This document shows, in pieces, positions 1 through 7,526 of a DNA stretch of 9,757 nt. A program made the translations under genes and the position numbers. Positions within the stretch are counted from its first letter, which is position 1. Each line of letters opens with the position of its first letter. The notes under the pieces are model-generated. The model was given only the letters and a program-made list of their open reading frames with translations, had not been told where the DNA came from and ran no database searches. The DNA comes from Desulfonatronovibrio sp. Lineage in GTDB: Bacteria; Desulfobacterota; Desulfovibrionia; Desulfovibrionales; Desulfonatronovibrionaceae. The stretch spans positions 1 through 9,757 of the forward strand of contig PWPY01000203.1 in NCBI GenBank assembly GCA_003558575.1, in the 5' to 3' direction.

Positions 1-1424
1 TGTTCATAGTTAAGCTGCTTCTGGACAAGAATGAGCCCAATCGTGTTGCTGGTGCAGTTGGATTCTCAACTCGTGAAAATAAAGTATACGTTATCAAATG
101 CAACGCCATGCTGGTAGCATGCGGTGGTGCAGTTAACGTTTACCGTCCAAGGTCAACCGGTGAAGGTCTTGGCCGTGCATGGTATCCTGTATGGAACGCT
201 GGTTCTACATACACCATGTGTGCTCAGGTCGGTGCTGAAATGACCATGATGGAAAACAGGTTCGTACCTGCCCGTTTTAAAGACGGTTATGGACCAGTTG
301 GTGCATGGTTCCTGCTTTTTAAAGCTAAGGCAACTAACGCCAAGGGTGAAGACTATTGCGTAACCAACCGTGAAATGCTTAAGGATTATGAGGCTCAGGG
401 CTATGCCAAGGGTCAGATTATCCCCACCTGTCTGCGTAACCATATGATGATGAAAGAGATGAAAGAAGGACGCGGTCCCATCTATATGGACACTGCTACT
501 GCTCTGCAGACCACATTTAAGGAACTTTCCAAGAAAGAGCAGAAGCACCTTGAGTCTGAAGCCTGGGAAGACTTCCTTGACATGTGCGTTGGTCAGGCCA
601 ACCTTTGGGCATGCATGGACATCGAACCTGAAAAGGTTGGATCTGAGATCATGCCTACAGAGCCTTATCTGCTTGGTTCACACTCAGGTTGCTGCGGTAT
701 CTGGGTTTCCGGGCCAGACGAAGAATGGGTTCCAGATGACTATAAGATCAAAGCTGACAACGGCAAGATCTACAACCGTATGACAACTGTCAATGGTCTG
801 TGGACATGTGCTGATGGTGTTGGTGCATCCGGACATAAGTTCTCTTCTGGATCACACGCTGAAGGCCGTATTGCTGGTAAGCAGATGGTTCGCTGGGTTG
901 TTGACCACAAGGATTTCAAGCCTGAGCTGGCACAGGATCCTGCTGAACTGGCTAAAGAAATCTACCAGCCCTGGTACACTTATCAGGAAAATGTAGGTCT
1001 CTCTACAGCTCCTGACATCAACGAAAAATACATCACACCTAAGAACTTCATGATGCGTCTGATGAAGTACACAGATGAGTACGGCGGTGGTTGTTCAACT
1101 TATTATACCACTTCTGAAACTCTTCTTGAAGTCTGCGAAAAGCATCTCGACCTGCTTGAAGAAGACTCCAAGAAGCTTTGTGCTCGTGATATGCACGAAC
1201 TGCTCCGCGCATGGGAAAACTACCATCGCCTGTGGACAGTACGTCTGCACGTTCTGCACATCAAGTTCCGCAAAGAATCCAGATATCCCGGCTTCTACTA
1301 TCGCGCCGACTATCTGGATCTCAACGATAAGGAATGGAAGTGCTTCACTAACTCCAAGTACAATCCGGCAGAGAAGAAAACAGACTTCTTTAAGAAGCCT
1401 TACTACCAGATCATTCCGGACTAA
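1..1424 (+). CDS. aprA: Adenylylsulfate (APS) reductase alpha subunit, 5'-truncated by window edge
   Basis: This is the flavoprotein subunit of cytoplasmic APS reductase, which with AprB reduces APS to sulfite and AMP in dissimilatory sulfate reduction. The reading frame is open from base 3 to the TAA at 1422-1424, giving 473 residues. AprA is usually about 640-665 residues, so some 170-190 N-terminal residues, including the first FAD-binding motif, lie left of the window. The ATG at 108 is internal, because the protein continues in frame upstream of it (FIVKLLLDKNEPNRVAGAVG). Family signatures include ENRFVPARFKDGYGPVGAWF, LGSHSGCCGIWVSGP and DGVGASGHKFSSGSHAEGR. By memory of the Archaeoglobus enzyme, the Arg encoded at 273-275 and the His at 681-683 are probably its active-site Arg265 and His398; that mapping is inferred. 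The C-terminus ends in the typical Lys/Tyr-rich stretch (KKPYYQIIPD). A terminator follows at once, and the Qmo complex that feeds this enzyme is encoded next. Confidence 0.98.
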   Translation, partial: FIVKLLLDKNEPNRVAGAVGFSTRENKVYVIKCNAMLVACGGAVNVYRPRSTGEGLGRAWYPVWNAGSTYTMCAQVGAEMTMMENRFVPARFKDGYGPVGAWFLLFKAKATNAKGEDYCVTNREMLKDYEAQGYAKGQIIPTCLRNHMMMKEMKEGRGPIYMDTATALQTTFKELSKKEQKHLESEAWEDFLDMCVGQANLWACMDIEPEKVGSEIMPTEPYLLGSHSGCCGIWVSGPDEEWVPDDYKIKADNGKIYNRMTTVNGLWTCADGVGASGHKFSSGSHAEGRIAGKQMVRWVVDHKDFKPELAQDPAELAKEIYQPWYTYQENVGLSTAPDINEKYITPKNFMMRLMKYTDEYGGGCSTYYTTSETLLEVCEKHLDLLEEDSKKLCARDMHELLRAWENYHRLWTVRLHVLHIKFRKESRYPGFYYRADYLDLNDKEWKCFTNSKYNPAEKKTDFFKKPYYQIIPD

Positions 1425-1435
1425 ACAGCAAATTG

Positions 1436-1469
1436 AAGGCTGCGGGCACAAGTGCCCGCAGCCTTTTTT
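1436..1469 (+). terminator. Strong intrinsic terminator after aprA
   Basis: A perfect 11-bp GC-rich stem is formed by GGCTGCGGGCA (1438-1448) and TGCCCGCAGCC (1453-1463) around the loop CAAG. The two A bases before the stem can pair with the first T bases after it, and six T bases follow (1464-1469). It begins 11 bases after the aprA stop codon. It should separate the apr transcript from the qmo operon, unless read-through occurs. Confidence 0.93.
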
Positions 1470-1513
1470 ATGGTCTAAGTCCGAGCTGAACAAAAGATGT
1501 TTATGATTTAGTT

Positions 1514-1531
1514 TGGCCTTAGGCCATTTTT
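1514..1531 (+). other. Small hairpin with T-run in the qmoA leader
   Basis: TGGCC (1514-1518) and GGCCA (1522-1526) form a 5-bp stem with loop TTA, followed by five T bases (1527-1531), about 35 bases before the qmoA start. It resembles a weak terminator or attenuator. The stem is short, so it may do nothing. The rest of 1470-1551 must hold any promoter for qmoABC, but I could not pick out convincing -35/-10 boxes. Confidence 0.3.
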
Positions 1532-1565
1532 GTAAGATAAGGCAAATAATTAGGGAGGATTAAGA

Positions 1566-2813
1566 ATGTCCAATAGTAGTATTCTGGTAATTGGCGGTGG
1601 ATTCAGCGGCCTTACAGCCGCTCTGGAAGCCGCGGAAGTGGGCCACGAGGTGTTCATTGTGGAAAAGATGCCATATCTTGGAGGACGTGTGGCGCAACTT
1701 AAACATTATTTTCCTAAATTGTGTCCTCCCAGCTGCGGACTGGAAATAAATTTTCAGAGGATTAAGAATAATCCCAGAGTAAAGCATTTTACCCTGGCTG
1801 AGGTTGTTTCAGTTTCCGGCGGTCCGGGCAACTATGATGTAAAGATTAAAATCAGCCCCCGCTATGTTAACAACAACTGTACAGCCTGTGACAAATGCGT
1901 TGAAGTCTGTCCTGTGGAAAGGGACAGCGCATATGATTTTGATCTTGGTAAGACCAAAGCTGTCTACAGGCCTCATCTCATGTCATTTCCCATGCGTTAT
2001 GTAATTGATGACCAGGTTTGTGAAGGATCATCATGTGCCAAATGCGTTGAAGCCTGCGAGTATCAGGCCATTGATCTTGAAGAAAAAGAAAAGGAAATAA
2101 CAATCAGTGTAGGTTCCATTGTGGTTGCAACAGGCTGGGAACCGTACGATGTAAGCAAACTGACCAATCTTGGTGCTGGTCAGATATCCAATGTAATTAC
2201 AAATATGCAGATGGAAAGGTTAGCCGCACCAGCAGGACCAACAACCGGTAAAATCCAGCGACCCTCTGATGGAGAAGAACCCAAAAGGATCGCGTTTGTT
2301 CAGTGCGCCGGATCCAGAGATCAGAACCATCTGGATTACTGTTCGTATATTTGCTGTATGGCATCTCTTAAACATTGTACATATATCAGGGAACAATATC
2401 CTGATGCAGAAGTAGTAATTTACTACATAGATCTGCGGGCTCCAGGACGTTATGAAAAATTCCTGAATAAAATTCAGCAGGATGAAAAAGTACTAATGGT
2501 TAAGGGTAAGGTCGCCAAGATTGAAGAAGATTCTGCTACTGGTGATGTGATCGTAACTGCAGAAGATATTATGGGCGGAGTAAAGAAGGAAGAGAAGTTC
2601 AACATGGTAGTGCTGGCAACAGGAATGCAGCCCTCCATCGCTGTTAATGAGCTGGCCCTTGAAGTGCCCAAAGACGAAGAAGGATTTATCACCGGCGGTG
2701 AAGATAAGGGAATTTTCGCTGTTGGATGCGCCAAGATGCCGTTGGATGTAATGACATCGGCTGAAACTGCTACCGGCGCGGCCCTTAAAGCTATACAAAC
2801 GGTTAGGAGGTAA
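1566..2813 (+). CDS. qmoA: Quinone-interacting membrane-bound oxidoreductase subunit A (HdrA-like flavoprotein)
   Basis: QmoA is a soluble, HdrA-related FAD and iron-sulfur subunit of the Qmo complex, which passes electrons from menaquinol towards APS reductase. Its 415 residues match the usual QmoA length. An N-terminal Rossmann motif for FAD, VIGGGFSGLTAALEAAE, lies at residues 8-24. Two [4Fe-4S] motifs follow: C105-x2-C108-x2-C111-x3-C115-P and C152-x4-C157-x2-C160-x3-C164. VVATGWEP (186-193) and a late FAVGCA (384-389) complete the flavin fold. The set QCAGSRD...YCSYICC (C247, C259, C263, C264) resembles the cysteines holding a non-standard cluster in methanogen HdrA. C53 and C57 form a further pair. 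Unlike QmoB it lacks the N-terminal CxxC domain and the MvhD-like tail. The start is fixed by AGGGAGG at 1552-1558, seven bases before the ATG. qmoB follows after 6 bases. Confidence 0.97.
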   Translation: MSNSSILVIGGGFSGLTAALEAAEVGHEVFIVEKMPYLGGRVAQLKHYFPKLCPPSCGLEINFQRIKNNPRVKHFTLAEVVSVSGGPGNYDVKIKISPRYVNNNCTACDKCVEVCPVERDSAYDFDLGKTKAVYRPHLMSFPMRYVIDDQVCEGSSCAKCVEACEYQAIDLEEKEKEITISVGSIVVATGWEPYDVSKLTNLGAGQISNVITNMQMERLAAPAGPTTGKIQRPSDGEEPKRIAFVQCAGSRDQNHLDYCSYICCMASLKHCTYIREQYPDAEVVIYYIDLRAPGRYEKFLNKIQQDEKVLMVKGKVAKIEEDSATGDVIVTAEDIMGGVKKEEKFNMVVLATGMQPSIAVNELALEVPKDEEGFITGGEDKGIFAVGCAKMPLDVMTSAETATGAALKAIQTVRR

Positions 2814-2819
2814 GTCATA

Positions 2820-5003
2820 ATGGCTGACATGAAGGTTGGAGTATATATCTGCACCGGTTGCGAAATCGGAGAAAACGTTAATATGGAGAAGGTAACGGAG
2901 TACATTGACGAAGAAAGTTCTCCGGCTGTTCTTAAGCAGGTACCTTTTCTATGTGGAAAAGAAGGTCTCGCAGAAGTGCAGAAAGATGTTGATGCTGAAG
3001 GCGTAAACAGGGTATGTGTTGCTGCCTGCTCTCCCAGAATAATGTGGGATGTTTTCAATTTTGGAGAAGATGTTGTTGTTGACCGTGCTAATATCAGAGA
3101 ATTGGCAGTATGGTCATATCATAACCCTGAACTGCCTGAACCTGAAGATGATGAAATGTCTGATCCTCTTACTATGATGGTAAGAGACTATATAAAGATG
3201 AGCATTGCCAAGTTAGAAAGAACCAATAAGCCAGAAGCCGAGCCCATGGATCTTGACAAGACCATCATGGTTCTTGGAGGCGGTTTTACCGGTCTGACTT
3301 CTGCTCTTAATGCGGCTGAAACTGGTTATGATGTTGTTCTGGTGGAAAAGGAAAGTTCTCTGGGCGGATTTGCTACGAAGATGTACAAGCAGACCCCGAC
3401 CAAAAGTCCTTACGAACTGGCAGAAGTGCCGACCATCAATGAATTGATTTCCTCAGTTGAAGGAAATGACAAGATTAAAATTCTGACCGGAACAATTCTT
3501 GAAAAAATCAAAGGTGCACCAGGCAAATTCAGAGTAACAATCAAGCAGGGTGAAGAAGAGCAGGAACTCAAGATTGGTTCTGTTGTTTTAGCTACTGGCT
3601 GGAAGCCTTATGATGCATCCAAGCTTGATAATCTTGGATATGGAAAAATTAAAAACGTAGTAACAAATATTGAACTTGAAACAATGGCCAAGGACGGCAA
3701 GCTTACAAGGCCCTCAGATGGTCAGCCAGTGGAAAGTGCTGCGTTTATTCAATGTGCCGGTCAACGAGATCCAGAACACCTTTCATATTGTTCATCTGTT
3801 TGCTGTATGGGATCATTAAAGCAGGCAGGATATGTACGTGAACAAAATGATGATGCTAAAGCATATATATTTTATAAAGATATGCGTACTCCTGGCGTGT
3901 TTGAAAACTATTACCGGGCAGCACAGGATGATCCAGGAATTTTTCTGACAAAATCTGAAATCCAGGAAGTATCTGAAGGTGAAAACGGCAAGGTTCTTGT
4001 CAAGGTAAAAGATACCCTTCTTGGTGAAGATTTTGAGGTTGAGGTTGATCTATTAGTTCTTGCTACAGGAATGGTTTCATCCATTTCTGATGAACCAGTT
4101 CTCAAGCTGGGATACCGCCTGGGCGAGCAGATACCTGACCTGGAACTTTTTGACGGGTTTGCTGATTCAAACTATATCTGTTTTCCATATGAAACCAGAA
4201 GAACAGGGGTTTATGCAGCCGGCTGTGTACGCCAGCCTATGTCCATGGGAACTGCCAAGGATGACGCTGCTGGTGCCGCCCTGAAAGCAATTCAATGCCT
4301 TGAGTCAATTAACAGAGGAGTTGCTGTCCATCCAAGATCAGGTGATCCAACCTATCCCAAGTTTAACATGGTGCGTTGTACTCAATGTAAACGTTGTACT
4401 GAAGAATGTCCGTTTGGCGCCCTTGATGATGACGAAAAGGGTACGCCAGAACCAAATACCACAAGATGCCGCCGATGCGGTACTTGCATGGGAGCATGTC
4501 CAGAGCGCGTAATTTCATTTGATACTTACAGCGTATCCATGCTCAATGAAATGATTGCATCGATTCAGGTTCCTGAAGATGAGGAGGAGGGCGGTTACCG
4601 TATTCTGGTTCTTGCCTGCGAAAATGATGCTTACCCCGCATTGGATATGGCAGCTATGCGCAAAAAGAAATGGTCATCATTTGTTCGTTTTATCCCCATC
4701 AGATGCCTTGGTTCAGTAAATACCCAATGGGTTGCTGAGGCCATGAGTAAAGGAATGGACGGGGTACTGCTGTTAGGCTGTAAATACGGCGATGATTACC
4801 AGTGCCACTTTGTCAAAGGCAGTGAGCTCTGCAACAAGAGAATGGACAACATCGGTGAAACTCTGGAAAGACTTCAGGTTGAAGCTGAGAGAGTTCAGCA
4901 GAAGCAGATAGCCATTGATGAATACGACAAGATTCCTCAGATAATTGATGATTTCATTGAAGAAATTGAAGGCTACGGACCAAATCCATACAAGGGCTTC
5001 TAG
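2820..5003 (+). CDS. qmoB: Quinone-interacting membrane-bound oxidoreductase subunit B (HdrA-MvhD fusion)
   Basis: QmoB is the large soluble subunit of Qmo, thought to link QmoA/QmoC with AprAB. Its 727 residues hold three modules. An HdrA-type N-terminal domain (1-~140) carries cysteines C11, C14, C45, C66 and C70 (ICTGC...VAACSPR). The FAD domain starts with VLGGGFTGLTSALNAAE (151-167) and includes QCAGQRD...YCSSVCC (C312, C324, C328, C329). Two classical ferredoxin motifs follow: C520-x2-C523-x2-C526-x3-C530-P and C550-x2-C553-x2-C556-x3-C560-P. The C-terminal ~130 residues, from RILVLACEND, look like MvhD, the small protein that links hydrogenase to heterodisulfide reductase; its cysteines are C600, C629, C654, C662 and C671. 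AGGAGG at 2805-2810, at the very end of qmoA, lies 9 bases before the ATG, so translation of the two genes is probably coupled. Confidence 0.97.
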   Translation: MADMKVGVYICTGCEIGENVNMEKVTEYIDEESSPAVLKQVPFLCGKEGLAEVQKDVDAEGVNRVCVAACSPRIMWDVFNFGEDVVVDRANIRELAVWSYHNPELPEPEDDEMSDPLTMMVRDYIKMSIAKLERTNKPEAEPMDLDKTIMVLGGGFTGLTSALNAAETGYDVVLVEKESSLGGFATKMYKQTPTKSPYELAEVPTINELISSVEGNDKIKILTGTILEKIKGAPGKFRVTIKQGEEEQELKIGSVVLATGWKPYDASKLDNLGYGKIKNVVTNIELETMAKDGKLTRPSDGQPVESAAFIQCAGQRDPEHLSYCSSVCCMGSLKQAGYVREQNDDAKAYIFYKDMRTPGVFENYYRAAQDDPGIFLTKSEIQEVSEGENGKVLVKVKDTLLGEDFEVEVDLLVLATGMVSSISDEPVLKLGYRLGEQIPDLELFDGFADSNYICFPYETRRTGVYAAGCVRQPMSMGTAKDDAAGAALKAIQCLESINRGVAVHPRSGDPTYPKFNMVRCTQCKRCTEECPFGALDDDEKGTPEPNTTRCRRCGTCMGACPERVISFDTYSVSMLNEMIASIQVPEDEEEGGYRILVLACENDAYPALDMAAMRKKKWSSFVRFIPIRCLGSVNTQWVAEAMSKGMDGVLLLGCKYGDDYQCHFVKGSELCNKRMDNIGETLERLQVEAERVQQKQIAIDEYDKIPQIIDDFIEEIEGYGPNPYKGF

Positions 5004-5014
5004 GAGGTTAATAG

Positions 5015-6157
5015 ATGTCAACACGAATCGAACCGAATGTTCAATTTATAAGGGAGATGCAGGCAGCTGGTGGCGAATCTCTCAAGAAATGCTATCAGTG
5101 CGCCACTTGCAGTGTAATCTGTCCACTTTCTCCTGAGGAAGCACCCTTTCCCAGAAAAGAAATGGTCTGGGCACAATGGGGCCTTAAAGACAAGCTGGTC
5201 AATGATATTGATATCTGGCTGTGTCATAATTGCGGAGAATGTTCAGATAATTGTCCACGTGGAGCCAAACCCGGAGATCTTCTGGCAGCGCTCAGAAATA
5301 TGGCTTACAAATCATTGTCCAAACCTGCCATTATTGGGGAGTGGATGAGTTCAGCAAAGTATCTGCCGATACTCTTCGGTATACCTGCCGCACTTTTCCT
5401 CATTGTATGGGCATTGACCACAGGTCTGACAATTCCTGACGGTGAAATTATATTTGCCAAGGTTTATCCGACCCTGCAGACAATTGATCCAATTTTTATT
5501 CTTACTGTTTTGTTTGTAGTATTTACCTTTGCAACGTCCATAAAGGGAATGCTTTCATCGTTCAAAGCAAATGGGCTTGAGCCTAAGGAGGATTCACCTT
5601 CCTTTTTCAAGTCTCTCATTGATGTTGTGAAAGACGAAATAATTTCCCATCGTAAGTTTAAAGACTGTGAATCCAACAAAGACAGATATCCTGGGCATTT
5701 GCTCGTATTTTACGGGTTTATCGCCTTAGCAGTGGTAACAGGAATAATTGCATTTTTCTACTGGACCAACAAACTCTTCGGGTTTGGTATGGTCACTCCA
5801 CTGGCATTATGGAACCCTGTTAAAATTCTTGCCAATGCCGGTGGGATAGCCCTTATTGTTGGTCTGGTATTCATGACCCGCAACAGACTTAATGCTGATC
5901 CAAAGAAAACCATCAACTCATTTTATGACTGGTATCTTATTGGTGTGATATGGTTTGTAGCTGTGACCGGTATGCTGGCTCAGATTTTCAGACTTGCTGA
6001 TGCTGCTGCACCAGCTTACATTGTCTATTATCTGCACCTTGTAAGCGTATTTATGCTCTTTGCATATCTGCCATGGTCAAAGCTGGCTCACCTTGTTTAC
6101 CGGACAGTTGCCCTGGCTTATGCCAGACAGATAGGCCGAAAGGGGCTCGGTGAATAA
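5015..6157 (+). CDS. qmoC: Quinone-interacting membrane-bound oxidoreductase subunit C (HdrC-HdrE fusion, haem b)
   Basis: QmoC is the membrane subunit of Qmo, which oxidises menaquinol and hands electrons to QmoAB. The 380-residue protein joins an HdrC-like N-terminal domain to an HdrE/NarI-like cytochrome b domain. The first part has two [4Fe-4S] motifs: C26-x2-C29-x2-C32-x3-C36-P and C70-x2-C73-x2-C76-x3-C80-P. From about residue 115 I see six hydrophobic spans (approximately 115-138, 158-178, 227-248, 268-287, 303-325 and 335-355). Candidate haem b ligands are among H212, H227, H341 and H359; which ones bind cannot be settled by eye. AGGAGG at 5002-5007 overlaps the qmoB stop codon and lies 7 bases from the ATG. 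The gene ends the operon, with a terminator 23 bases downstream. The hypothetical gene that follows qmoC in Desulfovibrio vulgaris (DVU0851) does not follow here. Confidence 0.97.
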   Translation: MSTRIEPNVQFIREMQAAGGESLKKCYQCATCSVICPLSPEEAPFPRKEMVWAQWGLKDKLVNDIDIWLCHNCGECSDNCPRGAKPGDLLAALRNMAYKSLSKPAIIGEWMSSAKYLPILFGIPAALFLIVWALTTGLTIPDGEIIFAKVYPTLQTIDPIFILTVLFVVFTFATSIKGMLSSFKANGLEPKEDSPSFFKSLIDVVKDEIISHRKFKDCESNKDRYPGHLLVFYGFIALAVVTGIIAFFYWTNKLFGFGMVTPLALWNPVKILANAGGIALIVGLVFMTRNRLNADPKKTINSFYDWYLIGVIWFVAVTGMLAQIFRLADAAAPAYIVYYLHLVSVFMLFAYLPWSKLAHLVYRTVALAYARQIGRKGLGE

Positions 6158-6180
6158 CTCACCTTTCCATATTAAATATC

Positions 6181-6213
6181 AAAAGGCTCCGCTCAGGCGG
6201 GGCCTTTTTTTTT
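6181..6213 (+). terminator. Intrinsic terminator of the qmoABC operon
   Basis: GGCTCCGC (6185-6192) pairs with GCGGGGCC (6197-6204) around the loop TCAG, with one T-G wobble. Four A bases before the stem can pair with the start of a nine-base T run (6205-6213). It lies 23 bases past the qmoC stop, which closes the operon and makes the next gene a separate transcription unit. Confidence 0.92.
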
Positions 6214-6275
6214 GTGAATTTTTCCCCACAGCTTTTAATCTGTTTATTCTTGCCAACAATTAACAGTACATTAAA

Positions 6276-7373
6276 ATGAATTTTACCTTTCTTTGCAATA
6301 CTCCACCTCCAAAAAATGGTCGCAAGGTTGCCATTATCGGGGCCGGACCATCCGGGCTTGCCGCAGCAGGGTATCTTGCCTGTATGGGTTACAAGGTTGA
6401 AGTTTATGATAAACTTCCCAAAGCAGGTGGACTGATGATCTTTGGCATTCCCGGGCACAGGATTCCGGATGTAAATATTGATGAAGCAGTGAAAAAGCTG
6501 CAGAATGACTATGGAGTTGAATTCAGGCTCTGCACAAAGATCTGTGGCTCAGAACCCATGCATGAGGAAGCAGGGGATCAGTTTGTATTAACGTACAAAA
6601 GTCTTGGCGGAAGAGTGGAAGATAATGATGCTGTTTTGATATCTACCGGTACATGGAAATCAAGAAGGCTGAACTTGCCTGGAGCTGATTTACCCGGAGT
6701 ATATTCCGGACTGGAATTTCTTTTTCCCGTGCGTGCTGCAGGATATAATATCTCCGGAGTAAAAGCACCTGATATTAAAGGGAAAAAAATTGCGGTCATT
6801 GGGGCAGGGTTTACAGCTGTGGATGTGGCACACCTGGCCCTGGCTCAGGGGGCAGAGAAAGTGTATCTGGTTTACAGAAGAACCAGGAATGAAGCTCCCT
6901 GCGGTACTCTTGAAGTAAGCATGTTAGAAAAAAGCGGAGCAATTTGCCATGAACTTGCATCGCCTGTTCGCATCACGGGTGAAGACAGGGTTCAGGGTAT
7001 TGAGCTTGCCAGGTGCAGACTTGCCCAGGCCGATGATACAGGCAGATGCAGACCTCTGGTTTGTGACGGAGAACTGTTTAATCTTGAGGTTGATATTGTG
7101 GTTGGGGCCATTGGGGAAATTGCTGCGCCTCCATTTGCCCATGATCTGGGTCTGGAGAATGTTCGCAAAGGTCAGGTGCGATGGTTGCAGATGACCAATA
7201 TTGATTCGGTGTTTGTTGCAGGTGATGCCCTGACCGGTCCAAGCAGAGTTGGATCTGCAGTATATAGTGGGCTTAAGGCTGCACAGTCCCTTGATCAATG
7301 GTTAACATTGAAGGCAGAGAACCGTCTCAATGAATATAAAGGTGAACTGATAAAAAATACCGACTTACCCTGA
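6276..7373 (+). CDS. GltD-type FAD/NAD(P)-dependent oxidoreductase lacking the N-terminal Fe-S domain
   Basis: The 365-residue cytoplasmic flavoprotein belongs to the family of glutamate synthase small subunit and dihydropyrimidine dehydrogenase N-halves. FAD motif: AIIGAGPSGLAAAGYL (19-34), with D45 at the end of the second strand. NAD(P) motif: AVIGAGFTAVDVA (173-185), followed by VYRRTRNEAP (199-208), where the Arg pair could contact an NADP phosphate. Second FAD motif: VFVAGDALTGPSRVGSAV (312-329). GltD has about 470 residues with an N-terminal [4Fe-4S] domain; this protein begins directly before the FAD motif, so that domain is absent. STGTWKSRRLNLPGADLPGVYS and the NEAP motif recall reductase partners (AorC-like) of tungsten aldehyde oxidoreductases; that is inferred from memory. 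The ATG at 6276 is the only sensible start, because TAA at 6261 closes the frame, yet no clear ribosome site precedes it. A ferredoxin-like gene follows after 153 bases and is the likely redox partner. Confidence 0.85.
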   Translation: MNFTFLCNTPPPKNGRKVAIIGAGPSGLAAAGYLACMGYKVEVYDKLPKAGGLMIFGIPGHRIPDVNIDEAVKKLQNDYGVEFRLCTKICGSEPMHEEAGDQFVLTYKSLGGRVEDNDAVLISTGTWKSRRLNLPGADLPGVYSGLEFLFPVRAAGYNISGVKAPDIKGKKIAVIGAGFTAVDVAHLALAQGAEKVYLVYRRTRNEAPCGTLEVSMLEKSGAICHELASPVRITGEDRVQGIELARCRLAQADDTGRCRPLVCDGELFNLEVDIVVGAIGEIAAPPFAHDLGLENVRKGQVRWLQMTNIDSVFVAGDALTGPSRVGSAVYSGLKAAQSLDQWLTLKAENRLNEYKGELIKNTDLP

Positions 7374-7429
7374 TCTGTTTACTTACTGACGATTCCCAAA
7401 ATATGAAAATTTTGGAAACAGAGTATCTA

Positions 7430-7455
7430 TTCATCATGCTGTGAGGACAGTCTGC
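7430..7455 (+). repeat. 26-nt dispersed repeat, copy 1 (upstream of the ferredoxin-like gene)
   Basis: The copy begins TTCATCATGCTGTGAG and ends in GACAGTCTGC. It matches the copy at 8041-8066 at 23 of 26 positions; the differences are at 7434, 7445 and 7451. As RNA it can form either of two overlapping small hairpins: 7430-7434 with 7441-7445 around the loop CATGCT, or GCUGU (7438-7442) with ACAGU (7447-7451) around GAGG. It starts 97 bases before the ATG at 7527. No other copy is visible in the window. Confidence 0.7.
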
Positions 7456-7526
7456 AGGGAGACTTTACCCAAAAGTAGAAAAATGCGCTGAACAGTTATT
7501 AGACAGGTTCATAAAATATTAGATGT

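Noticed and set aside
1530..1548. Possible Rex-like inverted repeat before qmoA (TTGTAAG...GGCAAAT)
   Set aside because: Only the outer few bases are symmetric and both halves deviate from the consensus. Not better than chance in AT-rich sequence.
2474..3058. 194-codon open frame on the - strand across the qmoA/qmoB junction
   Set aside because: Low-complexity Ser/Thr-rich product opposite two well-supported genes; a shadow.
6212..6231. Possible Rex-type operator, TTGTGAA followed by CCCACAG
   Set aside because: The left half matches the Rex half-site well, but the right half is poor and the spacing is two bases too long. It also overlaps the T run of the qmoC terminator.
6276..7373. True glutamate synthase small subunit (gltD)
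   Set aside because: It lacks the N-terminal iron-sulfur domain, is about 100 residues short, and no glutamate synthase large subunit gene is present.
7393..7417. AT-rich hairpin CCAAAAT/ATTTTGG, 20 bases after the flavoprotein stop, as a terminator
   Set aside because: The stem is mostly A-T with a bulge when extended, and no T run follows.
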